NCBI GenBank assembly: GCA_023525715.1 | Contig: CM042015.1 | Span: 89,390,250 to 89,454,249 of the forward strand | From: Cichorium intybus | Taxonomy: Eukaryota > Streptophyta > Magnoliopsida > Asterales > Asteraceae | Direction of reading: 5' to 3' | Length of the DNA stretch: 64,000 nt | Shown: positions 47,615 to 58,577 of the stretch, one piece after another | Numbering within the stretch: the stretch's first letter is position 1 | Layout: each line of letters starts with the position of its first letter | The notes under the pieces: model-generated | The model's database searches: none | Told to the model about the DNA's origin: nothing | What the model saw: only the letters and a program-made list of their open reading frames with translations | Position numbers and translations under genes: made by a program

Positions 47615-50600
47615 TTAACACTCCCCCTCACGTTGAATAGTGAGATTCCCAAAATTCAACTTGAGCAAACAATGTTTAATAATTTTTTCATTAACAGCTT
47701 TTGTCAGAATGTCGGCTATCTGTTCTTCTGATCGGACGAACGGTAGCTCAATGATTCGAGCTTCTAGCTTTTCTTTGATGAAATGTCTGTCAACTTCTAC
47801 ATGTTTTGTTCGGTCATGTTGAACAGGATTTTCTGATATTTGAATAGCAGCTTTATTATCACACATAATTTTACTTGTTTCTTTATGGAGGAGACCAACT
47901 TCAGTGAGAAGTTTTCGTATCCATAAGGCTTCTGCGACTCCTCGTGCTATTCCCCTAAACTCTGCTTCAGCACTGGAAAGAGATACCACCTTTTGTTTCT
48001 TACTCCTCCATGTGACTAAATTTCCGCCAACTAAGGTGAAGTATCCCGAGGTTGATCTTCGATTTCCTTTGTCTCCTGTCCAATCTGCATCAGTATAGAT
48101 CTGGATTTTTAGATGCCCGTTTGCTTTAAACAACACTCCATGTCCTACTGTTCCTTTAAGATATCTGATAATTCTCCATACCGCCTCCATATGAGAGACC
48201 TGGGGTTGGTGCATAAATTGACTGACTACCCCTACCGCATATGAAATGTCTGGGCGGGTATGTGAGAGATATATCAATTTTCCCACAATTTGTTGGTATC
48301 TTTCCTTATCTGTTGATTTTGCCTTGTTGTCAATATATAACTTTTGGTTTGTTATCATGGGAGTTTCTGCGGGTTTGCAATCAATCATTCCAGTTTCTGC
48401 TAATAGATCTTGGACATATTTCTTCTGGCAGATGAAAATCCCTTGTGTTGACCTTAAAACTTCAATTCCAAGAAAGTACTTGAGTCGACCTAGATCTTTC
48501 ATCTCAAACTCTTGAAAAAGGTTTTTTTCTTAGTTTCGCCATTTCTTCTTCATCATTTCCTGTAATTATCATATCATCAACATAGATAATTAAACATGTT
48601 ATACGTTCGTTTCCTCTTTTAAGGAACAAAGTATGATCAGAGTTACTTTGCTTAAAACCGTATCTTTTCATTGCTAAGGTAAATCTACCAAACCAAGCTC
48701 GAGGAGATTGCTTCAATCCATAGAGAGACCTCTTAAGGCGCCAAACTTCACCTGGTTTGAAATTCTTCGTGAAACCAGGAGGTGCTTCCATATAAACTTC
48801 TTCTTTTAGTTCTCCATGTAGAAAAGCATTTTTAACGTCAAATTGATGTAGCGGCCATCCTTCATTTGCGGCTATGGAAAAAAGAACTCTAATAGTATCA
48901 ATCTTTGCAACTGGGGAAAAAGTCTCAGTATAATCAATTCCATAGGTTTGGGTATAGCCTTTGGCTACCAACCTTGCTTTGTATCTTTCAATGGTACCAT
49001 CAGTCCTATGTTTTATTGAAAAACCCCATCGGCATCCTACTGGTTTTTTTTCGTTTGGAATAACACATTTTTTCCATGTGTCATTTTTTACTAAGGCTTC
49101 TATTTCGGTTTTCATTGCATTTCTCCAATTCTTTGTTTTTAAGGCTTGCTCCACGGTGGTTGGAATTTCATCAGAGTATATTGCAGCATTGAAGGCCCTA
49201 GCTTCTTGAGTCAAGTTTCCTTTAGCATTATTTGCCATAGGATACCTAGAGCCTCGAGATTCTCTTTCTGGGGAATATCTCTTAGGTGGAATTCCTCTGT
49301 TAGTTCTTGGAGGTAACATATATCTTTCTGTTGGTTGTTCCTGTATTAGTTCTTCTTGTTCTGTGGCAGTTTCATGATCAGGGTTAAAAGTTCAATATGT
49401 TCAGAAGACTCAGGAATATGTGGAGACTGAATGTTACTTACCTCGGATGTCAGGTTGGGAGACAGATCTGGGATGGCACTAGAGTTAGGATTTGTATTTT
49501 GTGTAGGCGATTCGGATGATTCTTCTGTTGTTGTGTCTTGAACATACTCTAACCAACTTAGTGCGTCGGAACACTTTATCTCCCCCTGACCACTATGTTG
49601 GGAGGCATAATAGTATTCTGTTTCAAGAAAATCACAGTTCATAGTGGTGAACATGTGACGAGTCTTGGGATTATAACATCTGTATCCTTTTTTATTCACT
49701 CCATATCCGACGAATACACATTTTTCAGCACATGGTTCGAGTTTATTTCGATTAGATTTTAGGATATGAACAAAGGTAGTACACCCAAAGATTTTTGGTT
49801 CTAGCATCAGAAGGGAAGGAATTTTAACAAATTCTGATAGTGTTTGTAGTGGAGTTTTAAATTTGAGAGTATTGGTTGGGAGTCGGTTTATAAGGTATGT
49901 GGCTGTGGCAAGAGCTTCAGGCCAAAAGGATTTTGGAACTTTTGATTCAATTAAAAGAACTCTGGTTATTTCTAACAAAAAACGATTTTTTCTCTCAACG
50001 ACCCCATTTTGTTCTGGAGTATGTGGACATGTAGTTTGATGAATTATCCCTTTTGATTGAAAAAATTGTTGCATAGAAGTGTTAATGAATTCTCCTCCAT
50101 TGTCAGATCGAAAAATCTGGATATTTTTTTGAAATTGGGTTTGGATCATGGTATGAAACATAACAAATTTGTCAAGAACTTCAGATTTATTTTTTAAGAA
50201 ATAAATCCATGTCATACGAGTGCAGTCATCTATAAACAACACAAAGAAACGAAGGTTTTGTCCTCCAATGATTGGTGATGGACCCCATACATCAGAGTGA
50301 ATTAATGAGAAAGGAACATCAACCCTGGTTTTATTTGGTTTGAATGTTTGTCTATGACTTTTTGCTAACACACATGTTTCACAAAGCGATAAATTTTTTG
50401 AAGGAAATAACTTAGGAAATAGAGTATGTAAATAACCCGTAGAGGGATGACCCAATCTTCTATGCCATAACCATGCTTCTCTTTCTGTGGTTCCATGAGC
50501 CATCATCACAGTACCATTTTGAGTCACCTCATCCACATAATACAATCCTTGTTTCTCAGTGCCACGCCCAATGATCGCCCCCGTCCTGATATCCTGTAAG

Positions 50601-50833
50601 ATACAAAAAGTTGGATGCATTAGGACTGAGCAGTTTAGTTCTTTTGTAACATGACTTATTGATAATAGGTTTTGAGACAGAGATGGGGCATAGAGGCAAT
50701 TCGAGAGTTTTAACATAGGAGAAAATTCAATTGTTCCTCCTTGTTTAACTTCCATTTTTTCACCATTTGCAGTTTGTATCTGTGCTTTCCGAGGTTTGGA
50801 TAGCGAAATAAGATCTGATATTTCATAAGTCAT
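47615..50833 (-). pseudogene. copia-3 pol: protease/integrase/RT/RNase H, two frameshifts
   Basis: The segment to 49346 carries the integrase zinc domain (WHRRLGHPS, CETCVLAKSHRQ) and core (HSDVWGPS, RSDNGGEF, EQNGVVERKNR). A frameshift near 49350-49370 passes to 48504-49319 (RYKARLVAKGYTQTYGIDY, FDVKNAFLHGELKEE, SLYGLKQSPRAW, IYVDDMIITGND). A second shift near 48505-48525 returns to the first frame, with the last part of RT and RNase H (TSGYFTLVGG, SLSSAEAEFRGIARG, CDNKAAIQISENP). The protease motif WILDSGATDTM lies just right of 50833 in the same frame. The frame runs into the 3' LTR. Confidence 0.92.
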
Positions 50834-50932
50834 TGTGTCGGTGGCCCCGCTGTCAAGTATCCAAGTTTTATTTCGTAAATTATCACAAGAAAAAATTATA
50901 TTTGCATTCCCTCCATTTTGTGGATCATTTCT

Positions 50933-52465
50933 TCAATTTTTTAAACCTTTCTTTATATAGGAAACGAAGGAATAAACTTCAGGGGTGATTTCTGCCATTT
51001 CTCTTTTTTTAGGGTCAAAAACATTTTTTATAGTTTTAGGGTTGAAATACGAGAGATCTCCATTCCCGTTACCTGCAACATCAAAAAAATCGGACCTCTC
51101 CTCTCTTGATCCCGCATCTGCGCCTCCAGCCCCATCGCCGGCGGTTTTTCTGTTCGTGGCTTTGTCTCCATTTACGCCGGATCTCAACCCCATAGCCGGC
51201 GGTTCATTGTTACTGGTTTTGGAGGTTCCGCCATCGTCGCCTGTTTGGAAGCTTCCGCCGCCATTGAAGCCGGATCTGTTTCCATCGTCGCCGGCTTGGT
51301 TTCCGCCGCCGTTTGGAGCGGCGTTTCTGTTGTTCACGGCGGCGAAGCTTGCTCGGTTGAAACCTTCCGATCGGAGTGGCTGCGATGTGGGTCGGAGTCG
51401 GTTTGTAAATCCCGCTGCTATACCTCCAAAACCGCCATGGCTTCCGTCACCGTCGAAGGTGGCGCTGCTGTTGCCCACGGCGGCGGAAGCTTTACCTCTT
51501 CCCCCTCCATCTTGTCCGATGGGAGCTTTGCCCTTTTTGTGCCCGTCGATCCACCATTCGGGGTACCCAACAAGTTTGAAGCATTGCTCCTTCGTATGTT
51601 TCATCATCCCGCAGTGCTCACATTTTAGGTGTGTTTTATCTTCTTTGGGAAATCGGTTACCTTTCGAAAGGTTTTCCGGTCGACGGTTACCTTTTGAGAT
51701 AAACCCACCTCCACATGAATCGGAGGTAAATAATCCCATCGCTAAACCTTGCGGTTCGTTTGAAGTGGTTCCCAAAATGTTTTGGTGAGCCGCCTCCTTT
51801 CGGACAGCAGCGTAAGCCGCTTCAGCAGTTGGTAACGGATCCCATCGGAGGATATCTCTTTTAACAAAATCATACTTCCGATCAATGGCATTTAAAAATT
51901 GAAAGAGTTTTTGGTCAGACCTGATTCGATTGTAGGTTTGAATGTCTTCTGGACATTTCATGGGATTTGGGTCGATTCTTTCGATTTCTCCCCATATTCC
52001 TTGTAAATTGATCCAGAAGTCTTCAAGTGAAGCACTATTTTGTTTGATTTCATTTGCTTTTACATGAAGATTGAAAGTTTGTAGCTTGTCTTTCCCGCTG
52101 CTGTAAGTGACCACCAAGGCATCCCAAAGTGACTTTGCTGTGGGATACTCGGTCAGGTTGCTTGCAAGTACTGGTTCTATATTTTGTATTAGCCATGAAA
52201 AAATGACCAGATCGTCTTGTTCCCACTGCTCAAAATTTCCATCATTCTGATCGGGAGGATTTGAGGTTAAGTGGGATAAGAGGGCCTTTGATTTTCCGCC
52301 TATGGCGACCCGAATCATCCGGGTCCATAGAGCGTAATTTTGGCTATTGAGTTTTAGGTTGATTTGCAGGCTGTCGGATAATTTGGGGTTTTGTTGTTGG
52401 GAATTTCTGATCAGATTTGCTAGTTGTATAGCCAAATCTGTATTTGGATTATCACCTTCCGACAT
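50933..52465 (-). pseudogene. copia-3 gag, in-frame stop before protease
   Basis: 510 codons from ATG 52465 (MSEGDNPNTDLA). A retrotransposon Gag domain (LNSQNYALWTRMIRVAIGGK, SLWDALVVTYSSGKDKLQ) precedes a zinc knuckle CEHCGMMKHTKEQC followed by FKLVGYPEWW, and a glycine-rich tail. TGA at 50933-50935 ends it. The same frame then reads on through RNDPQNGGNANI into the protease, so this is either a nonsense mutation or a gag-pol boundary; given the other lesions I favour mutation. Confidence 0.9.
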
Positions 52466-52502
52466 TTTGGTAGATGATGAGTTGGTTCAGAATCTCAACA
52501 CC

Positions 52503-52514
52503 GCTCTGATACCA
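52503..52514 (-). other. copia-3 primer-binding site
   Basis: Complement of TGGTATCAGAGC, directly adjacent to the 5' LTR (no spacer, unlike copia-1 and copia-2). Confidence 0.9.
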
Positions 52515-52839
52515 TGTTGATAGATATAGAAGCAGATTTATGAATAATTCAAATGTATTTCATTCCTTATGGGAGCCTTACATAAATACACAGTGATATT
52601 CACTTTACAGAAATAAAGTACAGACAATAATAAACAGTGGGAAACACACGGAATCAAATGTTGGATCTATGTTTGAGGGAATGATGGAAAAATGACTCTA
52701 CATCTGAAAAACAATTCTTTTAAGAGAGATCACCTAGTGGAACCAAGCAAACCTTACTAAAACGAACAAAAAATGAAACTAAAATAATTTCTCCATAACT
52801 AAAATGCTAAACAAGAATTCAAAACACGTCACAAATTTT

Positions 52840-53500
52840 CGCGTTCAACTATCAGAGAAATCATAAGTAACACCATGAAACTTGATATTTGATCGAAGCA
52901 GATAATCAGTTTATCAACGCTAGGGACAATTAGGTTATTTTTATATTAATTTCAATAGTCAGTTCCCTATGATCAATAACTACTTACCTGCTTCTCCATT
53001 ATTTTGACCGTATACAATCAAAATATCTTAATTTTTAACAAAACACTCAAAATTAAGAAGTTTATCAGAAGATAATCACTGAAGTTTCCAATAGAGGACT
53101 TAATATATTTTTGATCAATTATGCATCTAAATTCACAAATGAAATACACGATTTCCTAAGAATTTTCCAAGTAATCGCCCCTATTATATTAAATTTGCGG
53201 CTTTCCAATGTAAGATCAGTAAAACATGAACCTATGAAAAAGTTGATGCAGAAACTCAGCTTCGAATCCCCTATACCAAAACTTCAACTTAAGCTATTCA
53301 ACATTACAACTTATGGCATAATGGGTCCAATTGTTTAGTTACGATTCAAATTGTTTAGTTACGATTCAACATTACACACTACGAATTTCTTGAGTTTTAG
53401 TTGGCGACATTGATCTAGGGTTTTGTCCACAAATGAAATGAAATCGGACCTTGAGTTATGATTTTGGCAACATTGAGTTAGCAGGTACTCTGAATATGTT
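52840..53500 (-). pseudogene. F-box/LRR relic 5, heavily degraded
   Basis: Pieces align with the other copies in order: a last-exon relic near 52850-52900 (CATGAAACTTGATATTTGATCG), an LRR block 53085-53330 (GAAGTTTCCAATAGAGGACT; GTAAGATCAGTAAAACATGA), and an N-terminal piece near 53390-53480 (GGCGACATTGATCTAGGGTTTTG). The F-box itself is missing and frames are destroyed. Confidence 0.7.
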
Positions 53501-54087
53501 AAAAATACCATGTTGGACTAATATTAAACTAAAAAGTCATGGTAATTAATCACATCTCCTGCACAAGCAATATATTTTATAAGATTGTAAACTAAACTTA
53601 ATAACTTGAGTCGGCTTTGACTTGCTTGAGTTCAAGATATATTTTATGTTAAAGGTGAAAACACCTAATTGGTGATATGCCATGAGCACGTCAATTGGAG
53701 AGACAATTGCAGCACATTTAACTTTTGGAGACTTTAGGATATATAAAGATTGAGAAAGAGTTCCACGACTTGTCAAACAACAACATTAGACTCCACTACT
53801 CAAGTGTATATATTATAACCATACCAACAAAAATTTGTCCATTTTGCTCAAGAAAATGCCATAACTCATAGAAGTATAGTTATTACAATAAATACATTAG
53901 AGTAACAAGTAACAATGCATTACCTATATAGAGGAAGAACACATGAAACAATCAATAGGTTTATAGCTTGAAAGAAAAAAAAAATGATCCACAACCCAGT
54001 GGATACAAGTAAACCTTACAAAAACAAACAAAAAAAGGATGAAAATATTTCACCATAATGAAATTGCCTAAATGATTTCAAAAGCAT
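53501..54087. other. flank of F-box 4, paralogous to 38600-39600
   Basis: 53660-54060 repeats blocks found at 38610-38720 and 39260-39600. No gene. Confidence 0.5.
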
Positions 54088-55469
54088 CACCAATCTGAAT
54101 CACTATCAGACCAAGCACAAGTAACATCCGGAAACTTCAAATTTGATGGAAACACGAAACTGTTAGCTTCCAAATGAGAGAGAACCTACAAAAACAACGA
54201 TACAAGTGAGAAGACAACAAAAGTGAGAATCATATAGTGCATGTACGCATCAATTATGAATAAGGCAAACATCAATGTTAACAAATTTATCAAGATATAA
54301 TCAATGAAGTACTACAAAAGCAAATGAACGTATGAATTTTAGAAAGACACGTTTTAAAAGGAAAATAAATTTTACCTTAGAACAGAAGGACCCAATTTTA
54401 AGCTCCTTAACATGGAGCAAGTTTAGTATGAATCCTTCAAGCATCTCTTCTTCCGTTTCTTCAAGTGTTGCCTCAAAATGCCCCATGAATGTATAATCCA
54501 AGTTAGCTTTAATTAAAGAAGACATATTTACCAACAAAAGCTCCGACAAACCACAGATCACCTTTGATTGTTAGTGATAAAATATTTGGAGCATTAATTT
54601 CGATGATATCGATGTGATCGGCATCAACATCATCATCATCATCATCATCATCATAATTTCATAATCACGAATCATGATATTGTTGTCGACTTCATCAATA
54701 GGTTTATAGTAACCAGTGAACACCAAGTTCTTGACGCTCTTTGAAGTAATATCAAGTCGCCTATAACCATAGCAATCACCTAACTCCAAGTTTCCAATAG
54801 AGGACTCCCGGATAATATATTTTTAATCAAGTCTTCATTTAATTTCCCATGGAAAATACACAAATTCCTAATATTTTTCCAACGAATTGCCCGAGTTGGA
54901 TTAAACTTGCAGCCAACCAATCTCAGATCAGTAAAACATGAATTGATGTAAAAACATTGATCTAACAGAACCGCAGCTTCCCTTCCCGTATACCAAAAGT
55001 CCAAGTTAAGCTATTCTACGTTACAGCTTATAGCATAATGAATCCAATTGTTGACATGCGATTCAAATGGAATATCATAACTGGTAAAGACTTCGAATTT
55101 CTTGAGCTTCAATTTGCGACATCGAGTTAGGGTCTTGTTCACGAATGAAATGAAATCGGATCTTGAATGAGGGTTACGGCGACACTGAGTTTGGGGATCA
55201 TCCGAATGTTTAAAGATGAGAGTGGGTACCGAAGTCCAAAGATGTTTCCATCGCTTAGAGAGTGTACCGGTTCTAATGGCGTCGTTTGTGGAGGGTAAAC
55301 GAGCGAGGATTTCAAGAAGCAACCTAATTCCATCCTCTTCACCCTTTTCCACGATTTCTTGAAACTTAATCCGTTTCGGGGAAATTTTAATCAATCCTCC
55401 TTCCATCGTTTCCATGGCGGCAACAGAGCCCTCGGCCCTCGCTGCTTTCCCCCATGAAAAATTGCACAA
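54088..55469 (-). pseudogene. F-box/LRR/FBD pseudogene 4
   Basis: Closest to F-box 3. The N-terminus (VAAMETMEGG) resembles F-box 1. The F-box lacks several residues (EEDGIRLLLEILARLP against the usual SLLPDCLLLEILSRLP) but IRTGTLSKRWKHLW is kept. A TAG at 55011-55013 follows CNVE. The frame continues (YTGREAAVLLDQCF, NIRNLCIFHGKLN), shifts near 54787 within SPLLETLELG, passes a methionine-rich ATG/CAT triplet run near 54630, and carries the same extra base as F-box 3 near 54555. Exon junction 54376/54375 and last exon 54088-54185 remain. Confidence 0.85.
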
Positions 55470-55779
55470 AACTCAAATTAGGCGTACATGTTACATGTAT
55501 GCATGGTGGACTGAAGTTTTGATTTAGCCCCAAAATTTAAAAAAAAATACAATTCAGTCTCTTCAAATATGAAATACGTTTTGATTTAAATCAGTTTATA
55601 ATGACGGATTAATCGCCAAATGTTAATATAAAACATATATACTAATCAATTACGCTGCTAATATATCCATATCATATTATAAAGTGTTCAGTGATACAAT
55701 TTAAGGAACTCTTAAATTTTGAGAGATATAATCTTTTAAATATGTTATACAACTATTAAATGCATATCTCTCATTTTGC
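55470..55779. other. intergenic, upstream of F-box 4
   Basis: AT-rich; should include the former promoter of F-box 4. No other feature seen. Confidence 0.5.
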
Positions 55780-56235
55780 GTGAAGCTATCAAAAGCAAAT
55801 ATAGCAAAGAAGGAAAAAAGATCATCAAAGACAAGACCTTCCGTCCCAAGTATAAGAACAAGAGAAAAAAGGTTCATAAATATGTCTTGTGCCGGTTAAA
55901 ACCGATTTGAGGCCCCGGACAAAAGTAAAACTTGAGGCCCGTAAAAACCTGAATGGTGAAATAAAAAAAATGTCAGTGCCTAGACTTAAACCTGGATCAT
56001 CTAGGAAAAGGCCAAACAATGTCTATAACCAAGTGAGCTACATACACTTTTGTGTCATTTTTTAGTAGCTTAATATATAACATATGTTAAGAGAACACAA
56101 GTTGGGGCCCTAATTTTTGACGGAGCCTTGGGCCATCGTCCTGCTTGCCCCCTATCAGGCCAGCCCCCTGAATATATCCAACATCAACGTCAATTGGTTC
56201 ACCGCAAGGTTGATCCTTCCAAAACTAAAGTGCCA
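55780..56235 (+). pseudogene. exon-like fragment of an unidentified gene, split by a hAT-like insert
   Basis: The left part reads KYSKEGKKIIKDKTFRPKY, then KNKRKKVHKYV. The right part, after the insertion, reads QHQRQLVHRKVDPSKTKVPR and is followed by a GTGAGT donor. Ignoring the 284-bp insert plus one target repeat, the frame is continuous across the join, which supports a formerly real, lysine/arginine-rich exon. I do not recognise the protein. Confidence 0.45.
55887..56170. mobile_element. small hAT-like insertion (284 bp)
   Basis: Flanked by AATATGTC (55879-55886) and AATATATC (56171-56178), an 8-bp repeat with one mismatch. The right end CAGCCCCCTG gives CAGGGGGCTGG on the complement, hAT-like; the left end TTGTGCCGGTT is a degraded match. 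The body is rich in GGCCC words. Ends are decayed, so it is moderately old. Confidence 0.55.
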
Positions 56236-56651
56236 AGGTGAGTTGCATGTATGATTGATTTTATGTATTTTTTTAATTGATCAATCAAATGATATCTCTT
56301 TATCTATCGGGATTTTAACTTTTGATGTTTTTTGTTTGAACGTGTAGATATGCATAGAGGACAATGATCTTTTAATTAGAAATATACGTCTAATATTGAA
56401 ACTTTCGATTAATTGAGGTATTCATCTATATTGTTTGCTATGGTTAAATGAATCATATAGACTTCTAAAGATCAATTATATGGATTGGTTTTGGTTTTCA
56501 TATTGTTGTTTTTGAACGCCACCAATGCAAAACAACAATCGGCACTTTGAAACCTATATAATGACTACCAAGACACATTATAATGCATTCACGGTTAGTA
56601 GCGAATCCATAATTTTTTAAACCAGGGTACCATAATCGAATTAAGCCTTAA
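56236..56651. other. non-coding gap between exon-like fragments
   Basis: AT-rich, could be intron sequence following the GTGAGT donor at 56236. No feature recognised. Confidence 0.35.
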
Positions 56652-56830
56652 ACAATAGTTGGGTTTAATCAGAGCCAACGTGTCTCTCATGGTTTATCTG
56701 ATGTATTTGATCTTCTGAAATGTCCATGGAAATTTCACATTCCTTCTCCAACTCTTTTTGTGGGTTTGAATGCAGCTACCAAATTAAGGGATGACAGTGA
56801 CGAAGAAGAGTCACAGGGACGGAAAATGTA
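56652..56830 (+). pseudogene. second exon-like fragment, unidentified
   Basis: Open frame ending in TAA at 56828-56830. It reads VSHGLSDVFDLLKCPWKFH then IPSPTLFVGLNAATKLR and an acidic DDSDEEESQGRKM tail. The composition looks like a genuine C-terminal exon. It may belong with the fragment at 55780-56235, and the Ty3-type element begins 66 bases further on. Confidence 0.35.
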
Positions 56831-57152
56831 ATTTACTCTTTTAATTACTTGAAATGACCATAATATCCTCATGTGTCGAATTGTTCAATAAAGATTGTTA
56901 GGTGTATTCCTAAGCATGTTTTCATGCATTTTTATCCTTGTTTTACCTTGCATTTTATTCTCATTATTGCATATTTTCATGTTTTTCGGGATTTCAAGAA
57001 TAGCAACCTACTTTCACACTTTGTGGTTGTTTTCAGGTGCTTTTGAGGGTTGAATCTTGCATTGGATGACAATGGGAAGCTACACAAGAAATTTCAGAAG
57101 AAACGGAGCTCAAACGAAGAAGTTACAAAATCGTCATCCCGTTGACAGTATT

Positions 57153-57308
57153 GTACACGGCCCGTGTAACTTTTGCCCTTGAAGTTACACGGCCGTGTAA
57201 CTTAATATGCCACATATGATGCCATGTCAGCTGAAGTGGAGCCCAGGATGAAATCCAGGATTACACGACCGTGTAATTTTGGCCCAAGAAATTACACGGC
57301 CGTGTAAC
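57153..57308. promoter_or_regulatory. four-palindrome array in the LTR
   Basis: Four palindromes of the form TTACACGGCCGTGTAA: 57153-57170 (centre GGCCC), 57184-57201 (perfect 18 bp), 57260-57277 (centre GACC) and 57291-57308. They lie in the LTR about 190 bp upstream of the TATA box, as expected for binding sites of a dimeric regulator. The binding protein is unknown. Confidence 0.6.
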
Positions 57309-57497
57309 TTTTCCTGGTGACCAGATCTGCTTTTTCACCCACTTTGAGTTGTTTATTCCTTCTTGTGCTGTCATTCCCATGCTACACGACCAGATCCAGA
57401 TCCAACCTGATTTTGAGGCCATGTGATGAGAGAAGTGGGTCTTGGAATGATGATGTTTGCCATTGTCCATTTTACCATTTTGCCCTTGGTGTGTTAG

Positions 57498-57505
57498 TAT
57501 AAATA
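57498..57505 (+). promoter_or_regulatory. TATA box of the LTR promoter
   Basis: TATAAATA in the LTR, downstream of the palindromic array; the probable transcription start would lie near 57530. Confidence 0.65.
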
Positions 57506-57998
57506 GATGTGTCTAGTTAGCCTTAGAACCATCCATTATTCCATTAACTTCTGAATACTCTCTAGATACATTGTGTTTGTGTTTGTGTGCAACTTCAAGT
57601 GTGGATTATCTTCATTTTGTAAGTTCTTTTATCTTTTACTAGTCATGAGTGGCTAGTAACTTTATTTTCTGGTTTTGTATTAAGGATTATGATTGTGATT
57701 TAATATAAAGTTTGATGTTTGATTTTATATCTTTCTAGTGATATGATTTTGAAACTTAACAAGCGTTTGATTTTTATTTATTTCATATTGGCCATTTGAT
57801 CTCAAATATAAATCAATCTAGTCATACAAATTATGAAATCCGTAATTGTTTTATAAAATGTTATTTGTGACAATCATCTTTAATTGGTGAAAATCATATC
57901 TCATGTTTTGACGCTCCAACGCTTGTTTAGGAGTATTGAACATTGTTGGGAACATTCACATAAAACATAATGCAATCTTTCATTCAAATTCTACGATG

Positions 57999-58129
57999 GT
58001 GTATGTACGAGCTTTCGGCATACACTTGACTAATCTAGATTTGATTAGTAAGATTAGTCTTAGTTAACGAGCTTCTCTTGACTAAGGTACATTAGGTGAA
58101 TGGTGTATGTGCGAGCTTTCGGCATACAC
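57999..58129 (+). repeat. two direct repeats, each able to form a hairpin
   Basis: Units 57999-58025 and 58103-58129 share GTGTATG, then RCGAGCTTTCGG, then CATACAC. The arms GTGTATG and CATACAC are complementary. They lie in the transcribed (R/U5) part of the LTR, so the RNA would carry both hairpins. Confidence 0.65.
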
Positions 58130-58538
58130 AAAGTACCAATTTAGAAAGATTAAAGTTATAAAACATCATTCTTATTGTTATTTCCAATCATCTGACTACA
58201 AATGCAAAACCAGAATTTGTCCCCAATTTATAAAAGCAATCATTCTATATATTTTGTCCCAAGTTATTTGTTCTCGACATTTACATAATTGTTGTCCAAT
58301 TATTCATCAAAACAACCCCCCCCCCCCCTTTTGGTTACTTTCTTTACAAGTTTGACTTCCGTGAAATCAAGGCATAATCCATTAGACCATCGCTCCCTGT
58401 GGATCGACCCTACTTGCCATTTATACTACATAGTTAGTATTTATTACAAGTAGTGTAATCACGAAATATCGGTAATTAAATCATTCCAAAACCATATTTC
58501 AACTCTTTTATTTTGTTGGTTACGACACTCAACAAATT

Positions 58539-58556
58539 TGGCGCCGTTGCCGGGGA
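58539..58556 (+). other. primer-binding site of the Ty3/gypsy element
   Basis: TGGCGCCGTTGCCGGGGA, close to the complement of the 3' end of aspartate tRNA, as used by Athila/Tat-type elements. Four bases separate it from the LTR end. Confidence 0.85.
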
Positions 58557-58577
58557 GCACGGTATTACTAATATTTT

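Larger units (their letters stand above)
47410..52725 (-). mobile_element. copia-3, full-length with broken reading frames
   Basis: 5,316-bp Ty1/copia element on the minus strand. LTRs 52515-52725 (5') and 47410-47620 (3') are each 211 bp with seven differences (about 3.3 percent). Target duplication GAGAT at 47405-47409 and 52726-52730. The outer end of the 5' LTR has mutated from AACA to AAGA on the plus strand. The 3' polypurine tract is the complement of CTCCCCCTC at 47621. Gag-Pol is one polyprotein interrupted by one stop and two frameshifts. Confidence 0.94.
56896..58534 (+). repeat. 5' LTR of the Ty3/gypsy element (1,639 bp)
   Basis: Ends TGTT/AACA. It includes a palindromic array (57153-57308), a TATAAATA box at 57498-57505 and two hairpin-forming direct repeats. 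A C run of about 15 bases lies at 58314-58329. The right limit is fixed by the primer-binding site. Confidence 0.85.

Noticed and set aside
50985..51788. Long plus-strand open frame over copia-3 gag
   Set aside because: Lies antisense to the GC-rich, glycine-coding part of gag; low-complexity P/S/A composition and no recognisable domain.
57153..57308. Palindromic array considered as a CRISPR-like or satellite repeat
   Set aside because: Only four units, variable spacing, inside an LTR upstream of a TATA box; a cis-regulatory cluster fits better.
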